From Candidatus Kaiserbacteria bacterium (lineage in GTDB: Bacteria > Patescibacteriota > Minisyncoccia > Phycocordibacterales > UBA12088): DNA of 34,229 bases. Location: positions 1 through 34,229 of the forward strand of contig PWVU01000025.1 of assembly GCA_003561715.1 (NCBI GenBank), given 5' to 3'. Shown here one piece after another: positions 6,946-16,369 of this stretch; within the stretch, counting starts at the first letter, position 1, and the number at the start of each line of letters is the position of its first letter. The notes beneath the pieces are model-generated. The model made no database searches. It worked only from the letters and a program-made list of their open reading frames with translations, and was not told the DNA's origin. The translations under genes and the position numbers were made by a program.

Positions 6946-9549
6946 TCAGACCTTAAAGCGCTCATCAATCACACCCTTCTTGGTATCGAATACTTCTGAC
7001 TGGAATATCGGACGGAATGAGCCATCTTGGAGCTGTTCTTTGATAATAACGAAGTACTCATTTGGCTGTATCAAGCAGTAGTAGCGACCGGCTTCGTCTG
7101 TGGGTACTTTTTTAACGGGACGGTCCGGTTGTTCCGGTAGATATACTTCAACCGAAGCGTAAGCAATCGGCGCACCGGTTGCACTATCGATCACACGACC
7201 TTTGGTCTGCGGTTTCATATAGATCTTGCGCAGGAGCATAATGATGACATAGATGACCACTACCCCTATATTGATAGGAGTCGGCGAAAGATAGAGTACT
7301 GTTAATGCAAGCACAAAACCCACATAAAACAGTGCTTGCGTTACAATATGGAGCACCAACCCGAAGCGTGAATAGTACTTCATAACGCCAAGTCGACGCT
7401 TCTCAAACTCATTCCAGTCAAAGGTGGTTGGGTCCATCGGAATATCGTGCGCAATAAGCGTGGACTCATCATCGGTAATGGTAAGCGAATCCCCGAAATA
7501 CAAGTGGTTGTATATGATGTCTTCTTTCGATCCGGCAACGCGTTTTGATGGGAACACATAATTTGTTTTTGCCGCCTTAAGGGTATATTCTCCCGGCTCC
7601 GGTGAAAAGCCATAACGCCCATCGAGGTCGGTGATTGCCGAAGCAATCGACTCTCCGGTCTTGCGATCCAACAACTCAACATACGCCGGATCGAGCGGCT
7701 GTTTGGTCACACTGTCATACACCGTACCCCACGGACGACGCCGCTTGCGGATACCAAGCCACGAGAAGAGCCACGAGACAAATTGCCCGAAATCGCGCAC
7801 TCGCATCAATAGCGCATACCAAAACGAGGTGCCTGATGCGGCAGAGATCAGACCGAGTTCTACCGCGGGAATAAAGAGCCCGGTAACAGCAGTACCAACC
7901 ACGATCACGCGACTGGTGTCGGGATTTTCCGATACGCGTTCGACCGTCCGTGCCGCTTGTTCACGCGCACCCGTGGTTACTCGAGAGGTGACCTCGCGAG
8001 CCTCTCGCCTGAGTACCGGGAGCACGTCACGAGGTATAATTGGACGTCGTTCCTCGACCGAGGCGGGTGGCGCAGAGGGTTCAGGTGGATCAGCCTCGAC
8101 GGGTATCTCATCTTCGGGAGGAGCACTCGGATCTGAAGGATCTGACGGCAGACCCGGACCACTTGGACCGCCAGACGCAGGTCCTGGAGCATCCGGACCA
8201 GTTGGATCCGCAGGACCCGGAGATGGGTCGGGTGGATCAACCGGGTCAGGTTCGTCCGGTGGATCGGAAGGATCAATGGGGTCGGGAGGTGTGGGATCTG
8301 CAGGAACTGTTGCGGGTGCCGGTGCGGAGAGGGCTGATGCATTACCCGCATTGTCGACCGCACCAACGCGATAGGTGTACGTGGAGCCAGGCGTAACAGC
8401 ACTGTCCACATACGTCAGGCCTGAGGTTGTCGCTATTAATACATCATTGCGAAAGATGCGATAGTATCCTACGCCACTTTGCGTGTCAGTCGAAGCATTC
8501 CACGAGACCTCTATGGCGGGTCCGGGAACCGCATTTGCGGTGACATTCTGTGGAACGGTAGGCGGGGTCGTATCGGGTACAGGAATGGATGCGATCACTT
8601 CATTGGACTGTGCGGATTCATTTCCCGCTCCATCGACCGCGGACACCCTATAGGTGTAGGTAGTACCTTCTACCACCGCCGGGTCCACAAGTGTCGTTGT
8701 GGTCGTAGTCGCGTAGAGTGTGGTATTTCGATATATTCGATAGAATGCGACGCCCGACTGACTGTCCGAGGATGCGTGCCACGTAAGCGTTACCGAGGGC
8801 GCCGCGGCATTGATGCTTGCAGTAAGATTTTGCGGCACCGTAGGCGGGGTCGTATCGAGCGGTTCGCCGGTCGGAATCACCGCAGTCACCTGATTTGATT
8901 GAGCTGACTGATTACCCGCATTGTCAACAGCCGATACTCGGTATGTGTAGGTGGTGCCTGTCGCCACGTTGAAATCAACGTATTCGGTAATGGTCGACGT
9001 ATTGATAAACGTACCATTGCGATATATCCGATAGTGTGAGATACCCGATTGATCGTCGGTCGAAGGACTCCAGGAAAGAGTGACCGAAGGAGGTCCAAGC
9101 GCGACCGATGCGGCAAGGTCTTGTGGTATGGACGGCGGAGTCGGATCTCCCCCGCCACTTGGCGCGCTAACATTTGCAGTTGTAGGAGCGGATTGCGCAG
9201 ACTCATTACTGGCATTATCAACCGCGGAAATACGGTAGACATACGAGTTCCCCACAGCAACCCCAAGATCGGAAAAAGAAGTCGCCGTGGTCGACGCGTA
9301 GAGTATAGTATCGCGATAGATATTGTAGTAGGCGACACCGCTCTCTGCATCAGTCGAGGCACTCCAGGTGATATCGACCTGCGGTACGCTAGCTATGACC
9401 GTATGCGAGACATTCTGCGGCACTGTAGGAGGGGTCGTATCCGCAAGAATTTCCATCCCGATGGTGAATTGTGCAGATTGTGCCTGCGTCTCTGACAATG
9501 GAGCAAGTACCAGTGTACACACAAAAAGCAACGCGATAGGGTAGCGCAT
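6946..9549 (-). CDS. Membrane-anchored protein with four FnIII repeats, Pro-rich stalk and two carboxypeptidase-regulatory-like domains
   Basis: I use the ATG at 9549, which opens on a signal peptide (MRYPIALLFVCTLVLAPLSE...QAQS) and gives about 867 aa; an upstream in-frame ATG at 9705 adds an unlikely 52 residues. Residues about 35-420 are four FnIII repeats of about 92 aa, each opening TTPP(T/S)(V/I)PQ(N/D) and containing a YRIYRN-type and a TYTYRV(S/G)AVD-type strand. A Pro/Asp/Ser-rich stalk follows. Then come a hydrophobic segment, an RKRRRPWG basic stop, and a transthyretin/CarboxypepD_reg-like domain (GTVYDSVTKQPL...DGRYGF). Two more membrane helices lead to a second such domain (GRVIDSATGAPI...DEAGRYYC). 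Likely a surface/envelope scaffold. A -10 (TACAAT) lies 9 nt before the ATG. Confidence 0.8.
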   Translation of the reverse strand: MRYPIALLFVCTLVLAPLSETQAQSAQFTIGMEILADTTPPTVPQNVSHTVIASVPQVDITWSASTDAESGVAYYNIYRDTILYASTTATSFSDLGVAVGNSYVYRISAVDNASNESAQSAPTTANVSAPSGGGDPTPPSIPQDLAASVALGPPSVTLSWSPSTDDQSGISHYRIYRNGTFINTSTITEYVDFNVATGTTYTYRVSAVDNAGNQSAQSNQVTAVIPTGEPLDTTPPTVPQNLTASINAAAPSVTLTWHASSDSQSGVAFYRIYRNTTLYATTTTTTLVDPAVVEGTTYTYRVSAVDGAGNESAQSNEVIASIPVPDTTPPTVPQNVTANAVPGPAIEVSWNASTDTQSGVGYYRIFRNDVLIATTSGLTYVDSAVTPGSTYTYRVGAVDNAGNASALSAPAPATVPADPTPPDPIDPSDPPDEPDPVDPPDPSPGPADPTGPDAPGPASGGPSGPGLPSDPSDPSAPPEDEIPVEADPPEPSAPPASVEERRPIIPRDVLPVLRREAREVTSRVTTGAREQAARTVERVSENPDTSRVIVVGTAVTGLFIPAVELGLISAASGTSFWYALLMRVRDFGQFVSWLFSWLGIRKRRRPWGTVYDSVTKQPLDPAYVELLDRKTGESIASAITDLDGRYGFSPEPGEYTLKAAKTNYVFPSKRVAGSKEDIIYNHLYFGDSLTITDDESTLIAHDIPMDPTTFDWNEFEKRRLGVMKYYSRFGLVLHIVTQALFYVGFVLALTVLYLSPTPINIGVVVIYVIIMLLRKIYMKPQTKGRVIDSATGAPIAYASVEVYLPEQPDRPVKKVPTDEAGRYYCLIQPNEYFVIIKEQLQDGSFRPIFQSEVFDTKKGVIDERFKV
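8300..9444 (-). repeat. Four tandem FnIII-coding repeats of about 280 bp
   Basis: Four in-register copies encode the FnIII modules. Their boundaries are marked by the repeated minus-strand coding of PPTVPQN, seen on the plus strand as near-identical TGTGGNACNGTAGGCGGGGT strings around 8550, 8840 and 9420. Confidence 0.7.
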
Positions 9550-9558
9550 AGTAACATC

Positions 9559-9564
9559 ATTGTA
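9559..9564 (-). promoter_or_regulatory. -10 box of the FnIII gene
   Basis: Minus-strand TACAAT ends 9 nt before the ATG at 9549, implying a leaderless or near-leaderless mRNA. The -35 region is weak. Confidence 0.35.
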
Positions 9565-9806
9565 CCGCTCTTTCGGAGCTGTAGATACCGCAATACCGTG
9601 GACAAACCCGCTCCGCGGTATAAGATTTTGGTGACAGCAGAGGCGTATCAGCGTGAGCAAGAGGGAACATATTCGCAACAACCGATTCCTCATGCAACTC
9701 CGCAATACGTATGGCCATTTTTGCTACAGCACGTACGGCCGGACATGCTGTAACAAGATCACATTCATGCTGAGAAAATGAGGTGACATCGAGGCGATAC
9801 CAGGTA

Positions 9807-10613
9807 TTACGAAAGTGTGAAGAGTACCACGACCGCAACGATCACAAGATATACCGCAAATGGTATGAGCGAGTAGTGCTTGAGGTATTTGATGAAGTAG
9901 TGGATGCAGAGAAGTCCGACTACAAACGAAACGACGGAGCCGAGCGCAAGTGCAAGCAGATTTGAAGCGGCAACGCCGGAAAAGCCGATTGAAAGCGTTT
10001 TGAGTATCCCCACCCCGGCGACAATCGGGAGCGAAAGCATGAACGAAAAACGTGCCGCCTCTACACGAGACAACCCCGCAAGCAACCCACCGGCAATGGT
10101 CGCGCCCGAGCGCGACATTCCCGGCACAAGTGCGCACGCCTGAAACAGACCGATGATATATCCGCGTCGTACCGAAAGCGAATGTGTTGATGCTCCGCGC
10201 ATCAGTATCTCAGCGCCAATAAACAGTGCCGCGCTTGCCAGCATGATCACCGCAACCGCCTGCGCCGAATACAACGCACTTTCGATGATGTCTTCGAACA
10301 AGAAGCCGAGTACCACAACTGGAATGGTGCCGACACACAACCCCAGCCACAGTATGCGATCGGACACCGAAACGCGACTTCGATCAACGACGAACGCGTA
10401 GGTGGTGATACATAGTCGTTTCCATTCCTCCCGAAAATAGACGACAACCGCAAGCGCGGTTGCAAAATGAAGCGCAGCATCATACGCCAGCGCATGCTCA
10501 AATGTAAGCCCGAATACCTCACGCGCAAGCACCAAATGCCCGGTTGATGATATAGGCAGAAATTCCGTAAGACCTTGCACCAATCCCAGTAGTAATGCGG
10601 TGGGTATATCCAT
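9807..10613 (-). CDS. uppP: Undecaprenyl-diphosphatase UppP (BacA)
   Basis: UppP dephosphorylates undecaprenyl pyrophosphate to recycle the lipid carrier for peptidoglycan and other envelope polymers. The 268-aa product has the usual length. The first family signature, GLVQGLTEFLPISSTGHLVL with the catalytic Glu, spans about residues 10-29. The second, PGMSRSGATIAGGLLAGLSR with the key Arg and Ser, lies near 163-182. About eight hydrophobic helices are seen. The start MDIPTALLLGLVQG is canonical. It is divergent from the DsbA-like gene, with 91 bp between the two starts. The 257 bp on its 3' side (9550-9806) hold no supported gene. Confidence 0.95.
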   Translation of the reverse strand: MDIPTALLLGLVQGLTEFLPISSTGHLVLAREVFGLTFEHALAYDAALHFATALAVVVYFREEWKRLCITTYAFVVDRSRVSVSDRILWLGLCVGTIPVVVLGFLFEDIIESALYSAQAVAVIMLASAALFIGAEILMRGASTHSLSVRRGYIIGLFQACALVPGMSRSGATIAGGLLAGLSRVEAARFSFMLSLPIVAGVGILKTLSIGFSGVAASNLLALALGSVVSFVVGLLCIHYFIKYLKHYSLIPFAVYLVIVAVVVLFTLS

Positions 10614-10640
10614 ACGGTAACCAATACGCTGCGAGACGCA

Positions 10641-10671
10641 TTGACGCGCCTCAAAAACTCTATGCTATACT
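10641..10671 (+). promoter_or_regulatory. Promoter of the DsbA-like gene
   Basis: TTGACG at 10641-10646, a long 19-bp spacer, and an extended -10 TGC-TATACT (10666-10671). It lies 33 nt upstream of the ATG at 10705. Confidence 0.5.
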
Positions 10672-10704
10672 AACGTGATCGCGTAAGACTCACAACTATT
10701 CCGT

Positions 10705-11553
10705 ATGCACCAACAACCCTCTCGACACACAGACCACGCACCACGTAAGCGCCGCACGCGACCAAATCCATATCTCGTCCCCGGCTCGATCCTTGTTGCC
10801 GGTATGATGGTCGCGGGCGCGTTCTTTTTGACCCGCAGTGGTGAAGCACCCACGCCAACACCCCAACCTCAAGCGCAGTCAGGTGAGCCGAATATTCGCC
10901 CGGTTTCATCGAACGATTGGGTACGTGGCAATCCGAATGCACCGATCGTAGTTGTTGAATACTCGGATTTCGAGTGCCCCTTTTGCGGCGTTTTCCACGA
11001 GACGATGAATCGCATTATGGAAACCTATGGACGCAATGGGCACGTTGCGTGGGTCTTCCGCCACTTCCCTATTGAGCAACTGCACCCGCAAGCATGGTCG
11101 ATTGCCATTGCCGCCGAGTGTGTAGGAGATATAGGTGGCAATGATCCCTTTTGGCAGTTTGCCGACCTCATTTTTGAGAATACCAAAGGAGGCGACAGTC
11201 TCAATATGTCTCTCTTGCCGCAATACGCAACACAAGTCGGTATCAATCGTGAAGCTTTCAATGCGTGTCGCGAGAGTGAGCGCACGCGCCCCGCCGTACA
11301 AACCGACCACGACGAGGCTCGGGATGGCGCTCGAGGCACCGGCACGCCACACAATGTCATTATCGCAGGCGGTCAAAGCGCGGCGCTCCCCGGTGCGCTT
11401 CCGTACGATCAGCTCACCATCATCTTCGATTCAATACTTGACCAACTGGGCGTTTCAAGAGAACAGGCACCACTTCCACCAAGCGAACCCGCAGTCCCAA
11501 TTGAAAACATCGGCGAAGATATTGAGGATGCGCCCGAAGATCAGGAGGAATGA
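10705..11553 (+). CDS. DsbA-family thiol:disulfide oxidoreductase (thioredoxin fold), membrane-anchored
   Basis: The 282-aa protein has a basic cytoplasmic N-terminus (about 1-25), one membrane anchor (PYLVPGSILVAGMMVAGAFF) and a TPTPQPQ linker. The DsbA/BdbD-type domain spans about 65-250. The redox motif is CPFC, in YSDFECPFCGVFHE, where a CxxC pair introduces disulfides in exported proteins. The cis-Pro loop is GTPHNVIIAG. The central helical insertion contains RHFPIEQLHPQAW, as in other members. The C-terminal 35 residues are acidic and Pro-rich, probably disordered. The stop overlaps the end of the convergent helicase gene by 13 bp. No SD is seen before the ATG. Family is sure; partner and direction of electron flow are not. 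Confidence 0.88.
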   Translation: MHQQPSRHTDHAPRKRRTRPNPYLVPGSILVAGMMVAGAFFLTRSGEAPTPTPQPQAQSGEPNIRPVSSNDWVRGNPNAPIVVVEYSDFECPFCGVFHETMNRIMETYGRNGHVAWVFRHFPIEQLHPQAWSIAIAAECVGDIGGNDPFWQFADLIFENTKGGDSLNMSLLPQYATQVGINREAFNACRESERTRPAVQTDHDEARDGARGTGTPHNVIIAGGQSAALPGALPYDQLTIIFDSILDQLGVSREQAPLPPSEPAVPIENIGEDIEDAPEDQEE

Positions 11554-14543
11554 GTCGCGCGAATACGATCGACCAGTGCACGATAGGGATTCTTTAGACC
11601 CGGCTCTTGATCCCAGAAGGCAAACGTATAGATCTCTTCAGCGACACGCGCAAGTTCGCGTCTCAGATCTGCAACTTCTTCGTCAGCAATATACAATACT
11701 TCAGGCGGACGTATTGCACCCTTGGCGTCGGGCTCTACAAAATCGATTGCGCCCGAAGCAAGGTTGCCAAGCACCGGGTTACTCTCTTGGTCGGCAAGAA
11801 GCAGTGCATAAAATACCAACTGACGTTTGTAATCTCCCGCGCCGTCAGCTTTGGTCTTCCCCTCAATATGATTGCGCGACTTGGGTTTGCCGGTCTTGTA
11901 GTCGACCACCTCAACCGAGCCGTCGGGCAACAACGTCACCCGATCGAGAATGCCGCGTGTCGGCGCACGGAGTCCTTCGCCAAACGTAATATGTGTGGTG
12001 AGTTTATACTCGGTGGCATATGGTGCGGCAAATGCGGTTTCCCGTGCGGCATAATACGCACGTAATGAGACTTCTCCTTTTTCCAACACCTCCCGATATT
12101 CCACATCGGAAAACGGCATACGCGAAAGATGGTACGTAAACCGTGTCAAGAGATACGCGAGGTCGGCATGCACTTCTTCGCGCAAACGTTCAAAGAAATC
12201 TCTGAGCGCACCGTGTATCGCGTCGCCATACAACATGAATTTATTCGGCGCCTTCGGCAGACGCAGAAGATTGGAAAAGACATACTCCCACGGATCTTTG
12301 AGGTAGTTATTGAACGCGGTTGCGGAAAGACCCTGCTCGAGAAAAAGTGATTGCAGATACGCTCGGTCAATGATCGGTGCTTCGTGCGCCACACGCGCGG
12401 CAAGCAACTGCTCGGGCGTGCACGCCTGCTCAAACGCATCTGTTGCAACATGCTCACGATACCGCTCGTCAATCTCTTCAATGAATTGCGATGGGAGCTG
12501 TTGACGGCCGGCGCTATTCTGTCGTGCGTAGGTGATTGTTACCCCATGGCGAGCACGAGTAAGTGCCACATAGAACAAACGACGCTCATCTGCCAGCGCC
12601 TCTTCTTCGTCAGTCGCCGTGGGGAGAATGGTGAACGTGGTGCGCCTTGCTTTCGCACCCCATGCAGCATCATGTCCATGCATAACGAACACATGATCGA
12701 ATTCAAGGCCCTTTGATTTGTGAGCCGTCATAAGACGCACGCGTGAGGTAGACACCATCGAACGCCCGGCTTGTATGGAAAGAGTGTAGTGTGCAAGCAG
12801 GCGGAGATGCTCGATCAAGTCCATAAGGCGGTATTCGCGATGCACCTCAACGAGCGCTTCGGTGGTACGCACAAAAGCGCGCACCAATTCCAACTTCTCA
12901 CGACCGTCGGGCAGATCAAGCACGTACGACACAAAACCCGACTCATGCATGATCTCATCGAGCACCACCAAGAGGCTGTGATTTTTAGCACGCATCGCCC
13001 ACCGAGCGATACTATCCGAGAGCGTGAGATAGTGTTCCACATCACTCACCTCGGAGCGCTCCAGCAATGTACGCGAGGCGATCAGTTCGTGAAAGGTGGT
13101 ACGCTCTTTGTACCGCGTACGCGCAAGCTTGTACAGATCGAGCGGCGTACAGCCAAGACACGCAACATACAGCGCACGCGCCAATGCTTCATCGTTACCA
13201 AATCGTGCAACCGCTTCAAGCAAGGTACAAAGACCTTGTATCGTATCATCTGCAAGAGCGTTTTGGTCCGATTCTATACCATACGGTATTCCCACCCGTT
13301 CAAGCGCGGGTGTTAACGCATCGACATGGCTGTTTGCGCGATACAACACCGCAATTTCCTGTGCCGGCACCCCTTCATCAAGCAAGGTACGGATTGCGCG
13401 TGCAATATACGCATACTCATACGACGGCTCCGAGCACTCCGCAACGACCACGTTCGCCTCAGCGCCTTCGAGGTTGGCAATAAGCGGCTCCTTGCGCTCA
13501 TGCGCCGAAAGGGTTCCTTTTTCGATCAAACTGTGCGACGAGTCGAGTATACCTTGGCGCGAGCGGTAATTTTCAGCAAGCTGTATCAGAAGGGCTTCGG
13601 GATACCGTGCTTTGAAGTACAGAAAATTTTCAAGCGAAGCACCTTGAAAGCGGTAGATCGCTTGCTTGGCATCTCCTACCAAAAAAAGATTGGGGTTCTC
13701 GTGAAAGCTCGCCAACAGTTCCAGTAATCTGTTCTGGGAATTATTCGCGTCCTGGTGCTCATCGGCAAGCAGGTACAAGTACTCTTCCTGTACGGTCAGC
13801 AAGAACTCCTCGTTGGTCGAAAGCGCGCGTACTGTCTCGACGATCATATCTTCATAGTCATAGAGCGCACGTTCGCGAAGCAGTGCTTCGTACCGCTCAT
13901 AGACCAGTACTAATTCCTCATTCTTCTCAAGCTGCTTCTGAAGCGTTGCGTACTTCCCTTTCATCTTGCCTTTATGTGCACCTTTTTCATGATAGAGATC
14001 ATCGGTCACATCGAACACTTCCCGCTCACGCGCATTGCGAGCGCGCGCATCATCGGGGGTAACCCCCTCTCGCTTGAGCTCCCCTATCGCGCTTGCAATT
14101 GCTTTGACATAGTGACGCGGATCACCATACGGACGCAGGTGCTTGGGTGTAAGCTCGTCGAGACAGGTTTCGATCAAACGAAACGTATCAACCTCGGTAA
14201 TAGGCGAGCTCCCAATGATACGCGGGTAGGCATCCGGGTAGCGACGAATAAGATCATTACAAAACCCATGGAACGTGAATATAGCGACTGCGTATCCCGC
14301 GGGACCGATAAGCTCGACCAATCGCTTGCGCATCGCGTACACGCCCGCCTCGGTGAACGTGAGTGCAAGGATCGCCGAGGGTGGGGTATCGGTCTGTTTG
14401 AGAATATTAGCTATACGTAGGGTCAGAATCTGCGTTTTGCCGGTGCCGGGACCCGCAATTACCATTACCGGTCCTTCAATGGCGTCAACCGCTTGCTTTT
14501 GGGCGGCATTGAGCGCGCGATAGCTTGCGGAAAAAGCAGTCAT
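11541..14543 (-). CDS. UvrD/PcrA-like SF1A DNA helicase with C-terminal PD-(D/E)XK nuclease
   Basis: The 1000-aa product carries the full set of UvrD-type motifs: Walker A VIAGPGTGKTQ (about 32), ADEHQD for motif II (about 262), VGDAKQAIYRFQGAS for III (about 291), ENYRSRQ for IV, TAHKSKGLEFDHVFV for V (about 604) and RRLFYVALTRAR for VI (about 654). The C-terminal 250 residues form a PD-(D/E)XK/AddB-like nuclease, GILDRVTLLPDGSVEVVDYKTGK (split here by the catalytic Asp and the D-x-K), then a Q-x3-Y motif (KRQLVFYALLL). The enzyme should unwind and cut DNA in recombinational repair, as AddA does. I use the ATG at 14543, 7 nt after a TGG-TATACT -10. Tail-to-tail overlap with the DsbA-like gene. 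Confidence 0.92.
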   Translation of the reverse strand: MTAFSASYRALNAAQKQAVDAIEGPVMVIAGPGTGKTQILTLRIANILKQTDTPPSAILALTFTEAGVYAMRKRLVELIGPAGYAVAIFTFHGFCNDLIRRYPDAYPRIIGSSPITEVDTFRLIETCLDELTPKHLRPYGDPRHYVKAIASAIGELKREGVTPDDARARNAREREVFDVTDDLYHEKGAHKGKMKGKYATLQKQLEKNEELVLVYERYEALLRERALYDYEDMIVETVRALSTNEEFLLTVQEEYLYLLADEHQDANNSQNRLLELLASFHENPNLFLVGDAKQAIYRFQGASLENFLYFKARYPEALLIQLAENYRSRQGILDSSHSLIEKGTLSAHERKEPLIANLEGAEANVVVAECSEPSYEYAYIARAIRTLLDEGVPAQEIAVLYRANSHVDALTPALERVGIPYGIESDQNALADDTIQGLCTLLEAVARFGNDEALARALYVACLGCTPLDLYKLARTRYKERTTFHELIASRTLLERSEVSDVEHYLTLSDSIARWAMRAKNHSLLVVLDEIMHESGFVSYVLDLPDGREKLELVRAFVRTTEALVEVHREYRLMDLIEHLRLLAHYTLSIQAGRSMVSTSRVRLMTAHKSKGLEFDHVFVMHGHDAAWGAKARRTTFTILPTATDEEEALADERRLFYVALTRARHGVTITYARQNSAGRQQLPSQFIEEIDERYREHVATDAFEQACTPEQLLAARVAHEAPIIDRAYLQSLFLEQGLSATAFNNYLKDPWEYVFSNLLRLPKAPNKFMLYGDAIHGALRDFFERLREEVHADLAYLLTRFTYHLSRMPFSDVEYREVLEKGEVSLRAYYAARETAFAAPYATEYKLTTHITFGEGLRAPTRGILDRVTLLPDGSVEVVDYKTGKPKSRNHIEGKTKADGAGDYKRQLVFYALLLADQESNPVLGNLASGAIDFVEPDAKGAIRPPEVLYIADEEVADLRRELARVAEEIYTFAFWDQEPGLKNPYRALVDRIRATHSS

Positions 14544-14550
14544 GCACAAA

Positions 14551-14559
14551 AGTATACCA
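14551..14559 (-). promoter_or_regulatory. Extended -10 of the helicase gene, leaderless
   Basis: Minus-strand TGGTATACT ends 7 nt before the ATG at 14543. An AAGGAG lies upstream of the -10 and would not be in the mRNA. Confidence 0.5.
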
Positions 14560-14635
14560 CGCTCCTTAAAAACGGGAGGAAGTCGTTCCCGAGGCGCGTA
14601 TGACTTTTGATACCCATCTACTATCGCGTATTCAC

Positions 14636-16042
14636 CTACGCCTTCGCTTCCTCCGCTTTCTGCTTATTGATCAGCCAGGTAAGTATGGGCGGCGTGAGCA
14701 AGGTCGTCATGATGACCATAATGATAATGACCGAAAAGACACTGCCGGTCACCACACCCAATCCGGCACCGATCGTTGCGAAGATCAAGCCAACTTCGCC
14801 ACGTGGTGACATACCAATACCCACGATCCACTTATTGACCCCCTTCCCCGCAACAATACCGGCAATCATTTTGCCGAAAAATGCAAGTACGGTAATGCCG
14901 AGCGCGGTCAAAAGAATCGCGGGATCAGCAAGTGTCGAGAGGTCGACCATCATGCCGGTCACGACAAAGAAGATCGGCACCACAAAGTGTGCGATCGGCT
15001 CAAGCAGATCTTCGACATGGTGCGCCGCGCGATGGTTGAGAATGCCACCAATACGACTACGCGTACGCTCATTGGCATGCAAGTCTGCCAATGCTTCATC
15101 GATCTCTTCAACTACCTCGGGCTTTCTGAAATAGCGGAAGCACACACTATCAAGCACCAGTCCGGCCGCAAACGCGCCGACAATAGGCGCCAATCCCATT
15201 TCGGAGGCAATGAAAGCGAAGATAAGACCGAAGGAGAACGCGAGCGCGAATTTCATACCCACGCCGGTGTGGATCTTAGAGAACCACAAACCGATCTTAG
15301 GAGCGAACAGGTGCCCCAAAATGAGAGCGCCTGCCAAAAACGCTACCGATTTGAAAACGATCCATCCAACCGTACCCGCGGTGATCACCCCGATCGTCAC
15401 CAATGCCGATATGACCGCCAACACAATAAGCCCGAGTATGTCATCGATCACCGCCGCACCCAGTACGATCTGCGACTCCTTACTCTGCAACTTACCCAAA
15501 TCCTTAAAGACGCGCGCAGTAATACCCACTGACGTTGCGGTCAATGCCGCGCCCAAAAAGAGATAGGTGTTAAATGTCTGATCGGGAAGTAACCATGGTC
15601 CCACTACCCATGCACCCAGCACGAATGGCACGACCGCGCCCAGTATAGCGACCATAATGGCGGGAACCCCAACCTTTTTCATAGTGCTTAGGTTTGATTC
15701 CAAGCCAATTTGGAACAACAAGACCACAACGCCCAATTCAGCCAAGAAGAGAATAATGGGGTCGAGCGCAATGGGCTCAAATATCGTGATGCCGACAAGC
15801 GCAAGATTGCCCAATAACACGCCGACCAACAACTCGCCCAACACCGACGGTTGTCCCCAGCGCTCAATGAGGCTCGATAACTTTGCCGCAAGGAGGATGA
15901 CCGCGATCCAGAGAAACGTAAGAGCATACGCACCGTGATCACCCCCCGCCGCATCCGCCATGAACAAGCTCGGCATCATGAACACCACACCGGCAAGGGC
16001 GGGGACGAAGAACATCGGTCGGAATAAAAAAGACTGCTTCAT
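14636..16042 (-). CDS. CPA2-family cation:proton antiporter (KefB/NapA-like)
   Basis: The 468-aa membrane protein has about 12-13 helices and the Na_H_Exchanger layout. Helix 2 reads LGELLVGVLLGN. The ion-binding centre is GAAVIDDILGL (about residue 200); a paired Asp-Asp is the mark of electrogenic Na+/H+ exchangers such as NapA, whereas CPA2 members with other pairs are often electroneutral. A charged insert with alternating acidic and basic residues (EEIDEALADLHANERTRSR, about 310) interrupts the C-terminal half. Later helices include GMSPRGEVGLIFA. There is no TrkA-N/RCK domain, so it resembles stand-alone NapA-type exchangers. It should sit in the cytoplasmic membrane and serve pH and Na+ or K+ homeostasis. 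The ion is not readable from the sequence. Confidence 0.88.
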   Translation of the reverse strand: MKQSFLFRPMFFVPALAGVVFMMPSLFMADAAGGDHGAYALTFLWIAVILLAAKLSSLIERWGQPSVLGELLVGVLLGNLALVGITIFEPIALDPIILFLAELGVVVLLFQIGLESNLSTMKKVGVPAIMVAILGAVVPFVLGAWVVGPWLLPDQTFNTYLFLGAALTATSVGITARVFKDLGKLQSKESQIVLGAAVIDDILGLIVLAVISALVTIGVITAGTVGWIVFKSVAFLAGALILGHLFAPKIGLWFSKIHTGVGMKFALAFSFGLIFAFIASEMGLAPIVGAFAAGLVLDSVCFRYFRKPEVVEEIDEALADLHANERTRSRIGGILNHRAAHHVEDLLEPIAHFVVPIFFVVTGMMVDLSTLADPAILLTALGITVLAFFGKMIAGIVAGKGVNKWIVGIGMSPRGEVGLIFATIGAGLGVVTGSVFSVIIIMVIMTTLLTPPILTWLINKQKAEEAKA

Positions 16043-16065
16043 ACAACAGGTGACGCAACGCGCCT

Positions 16066-16096
16066 ACTATACATGGATATGGATTTAGTAAGTCAA
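16066..16096 (-). promoter_or_regulatory. Promoter of the antiporter gene
   Basis: Minus-strand TTGACT (16091-16096), 19-bp spacer and TATAGT (16066-16071), 23 nt upstream of the ATG at 16042. Confidence 0.4.
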
Positions 16097-16243
16097 ACGA
16101 CGTCTTTCGACTTGGCGCGTTTGCCGCCACTCCGATGCGCGGTACACCGACGCATGAGTGGTGGGTTGTTTCCCGAAGATACATCGCGAGCATCTTCAGA
16201 GGTGAGGAAATGCCTATACAGCCCTGCAAGACATCTATCGTAA

Positions 16244-16290
16244 CGTACAAAAGCAGGAATTGAACCCGCTTTCTCCCCGTCAAACGTACG
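16244..16290 (-). other. T-arm-like hairpin of unknown role
   Basis: On the minus strand AAAGCGGG-TTCAATT-CCTGCTTT forms an 8-bp stem (one G-U) with a 7-nt loop fitting the tRNA/tmRNA T-loop consensus TTCRANY. An outer 5-bp stem CGTAC/GTACG (16286-16290 and 16244-16248) encloses it. No matching acceptor, D or anticodon arms are found. Confidence 0.25.
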
Positions 16291-16369
16291 ACACAACGCA
16301 GTGGAGTGTACTCCTCTTGCGCGCACTTTTCAAGGGGGATGTGCACACATGGAAGTGCGGAGCAAAAAC

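Noticed and set aside
7631..8374. 247-codon Gly/Ser-rich plus-strand open frame
   Set aside because: It is the antisense of the Pro-rich stalk and FnIII gene; its composition is explained by complementing Pro codons.
9557..9838. 93-codon minus-strand frame between uppP and the FnIII gene
   Set aside because: It overlaps the end of uppP and has no family features or start signals.
16093..16326. 77-codon minus-strand frame upstream of the antiporter
   Set aside because: It spans the T-arm-like hairpin and the antiporter promoter; no protein-like pattern.
16244..16330. tRNA or tmRNA gene on the minus strand
   Set aside because: Only a T-arm is present; no pairing partner for an acceptor stem, no D or anticodon arm, no CCA, no tag-like reading frame.
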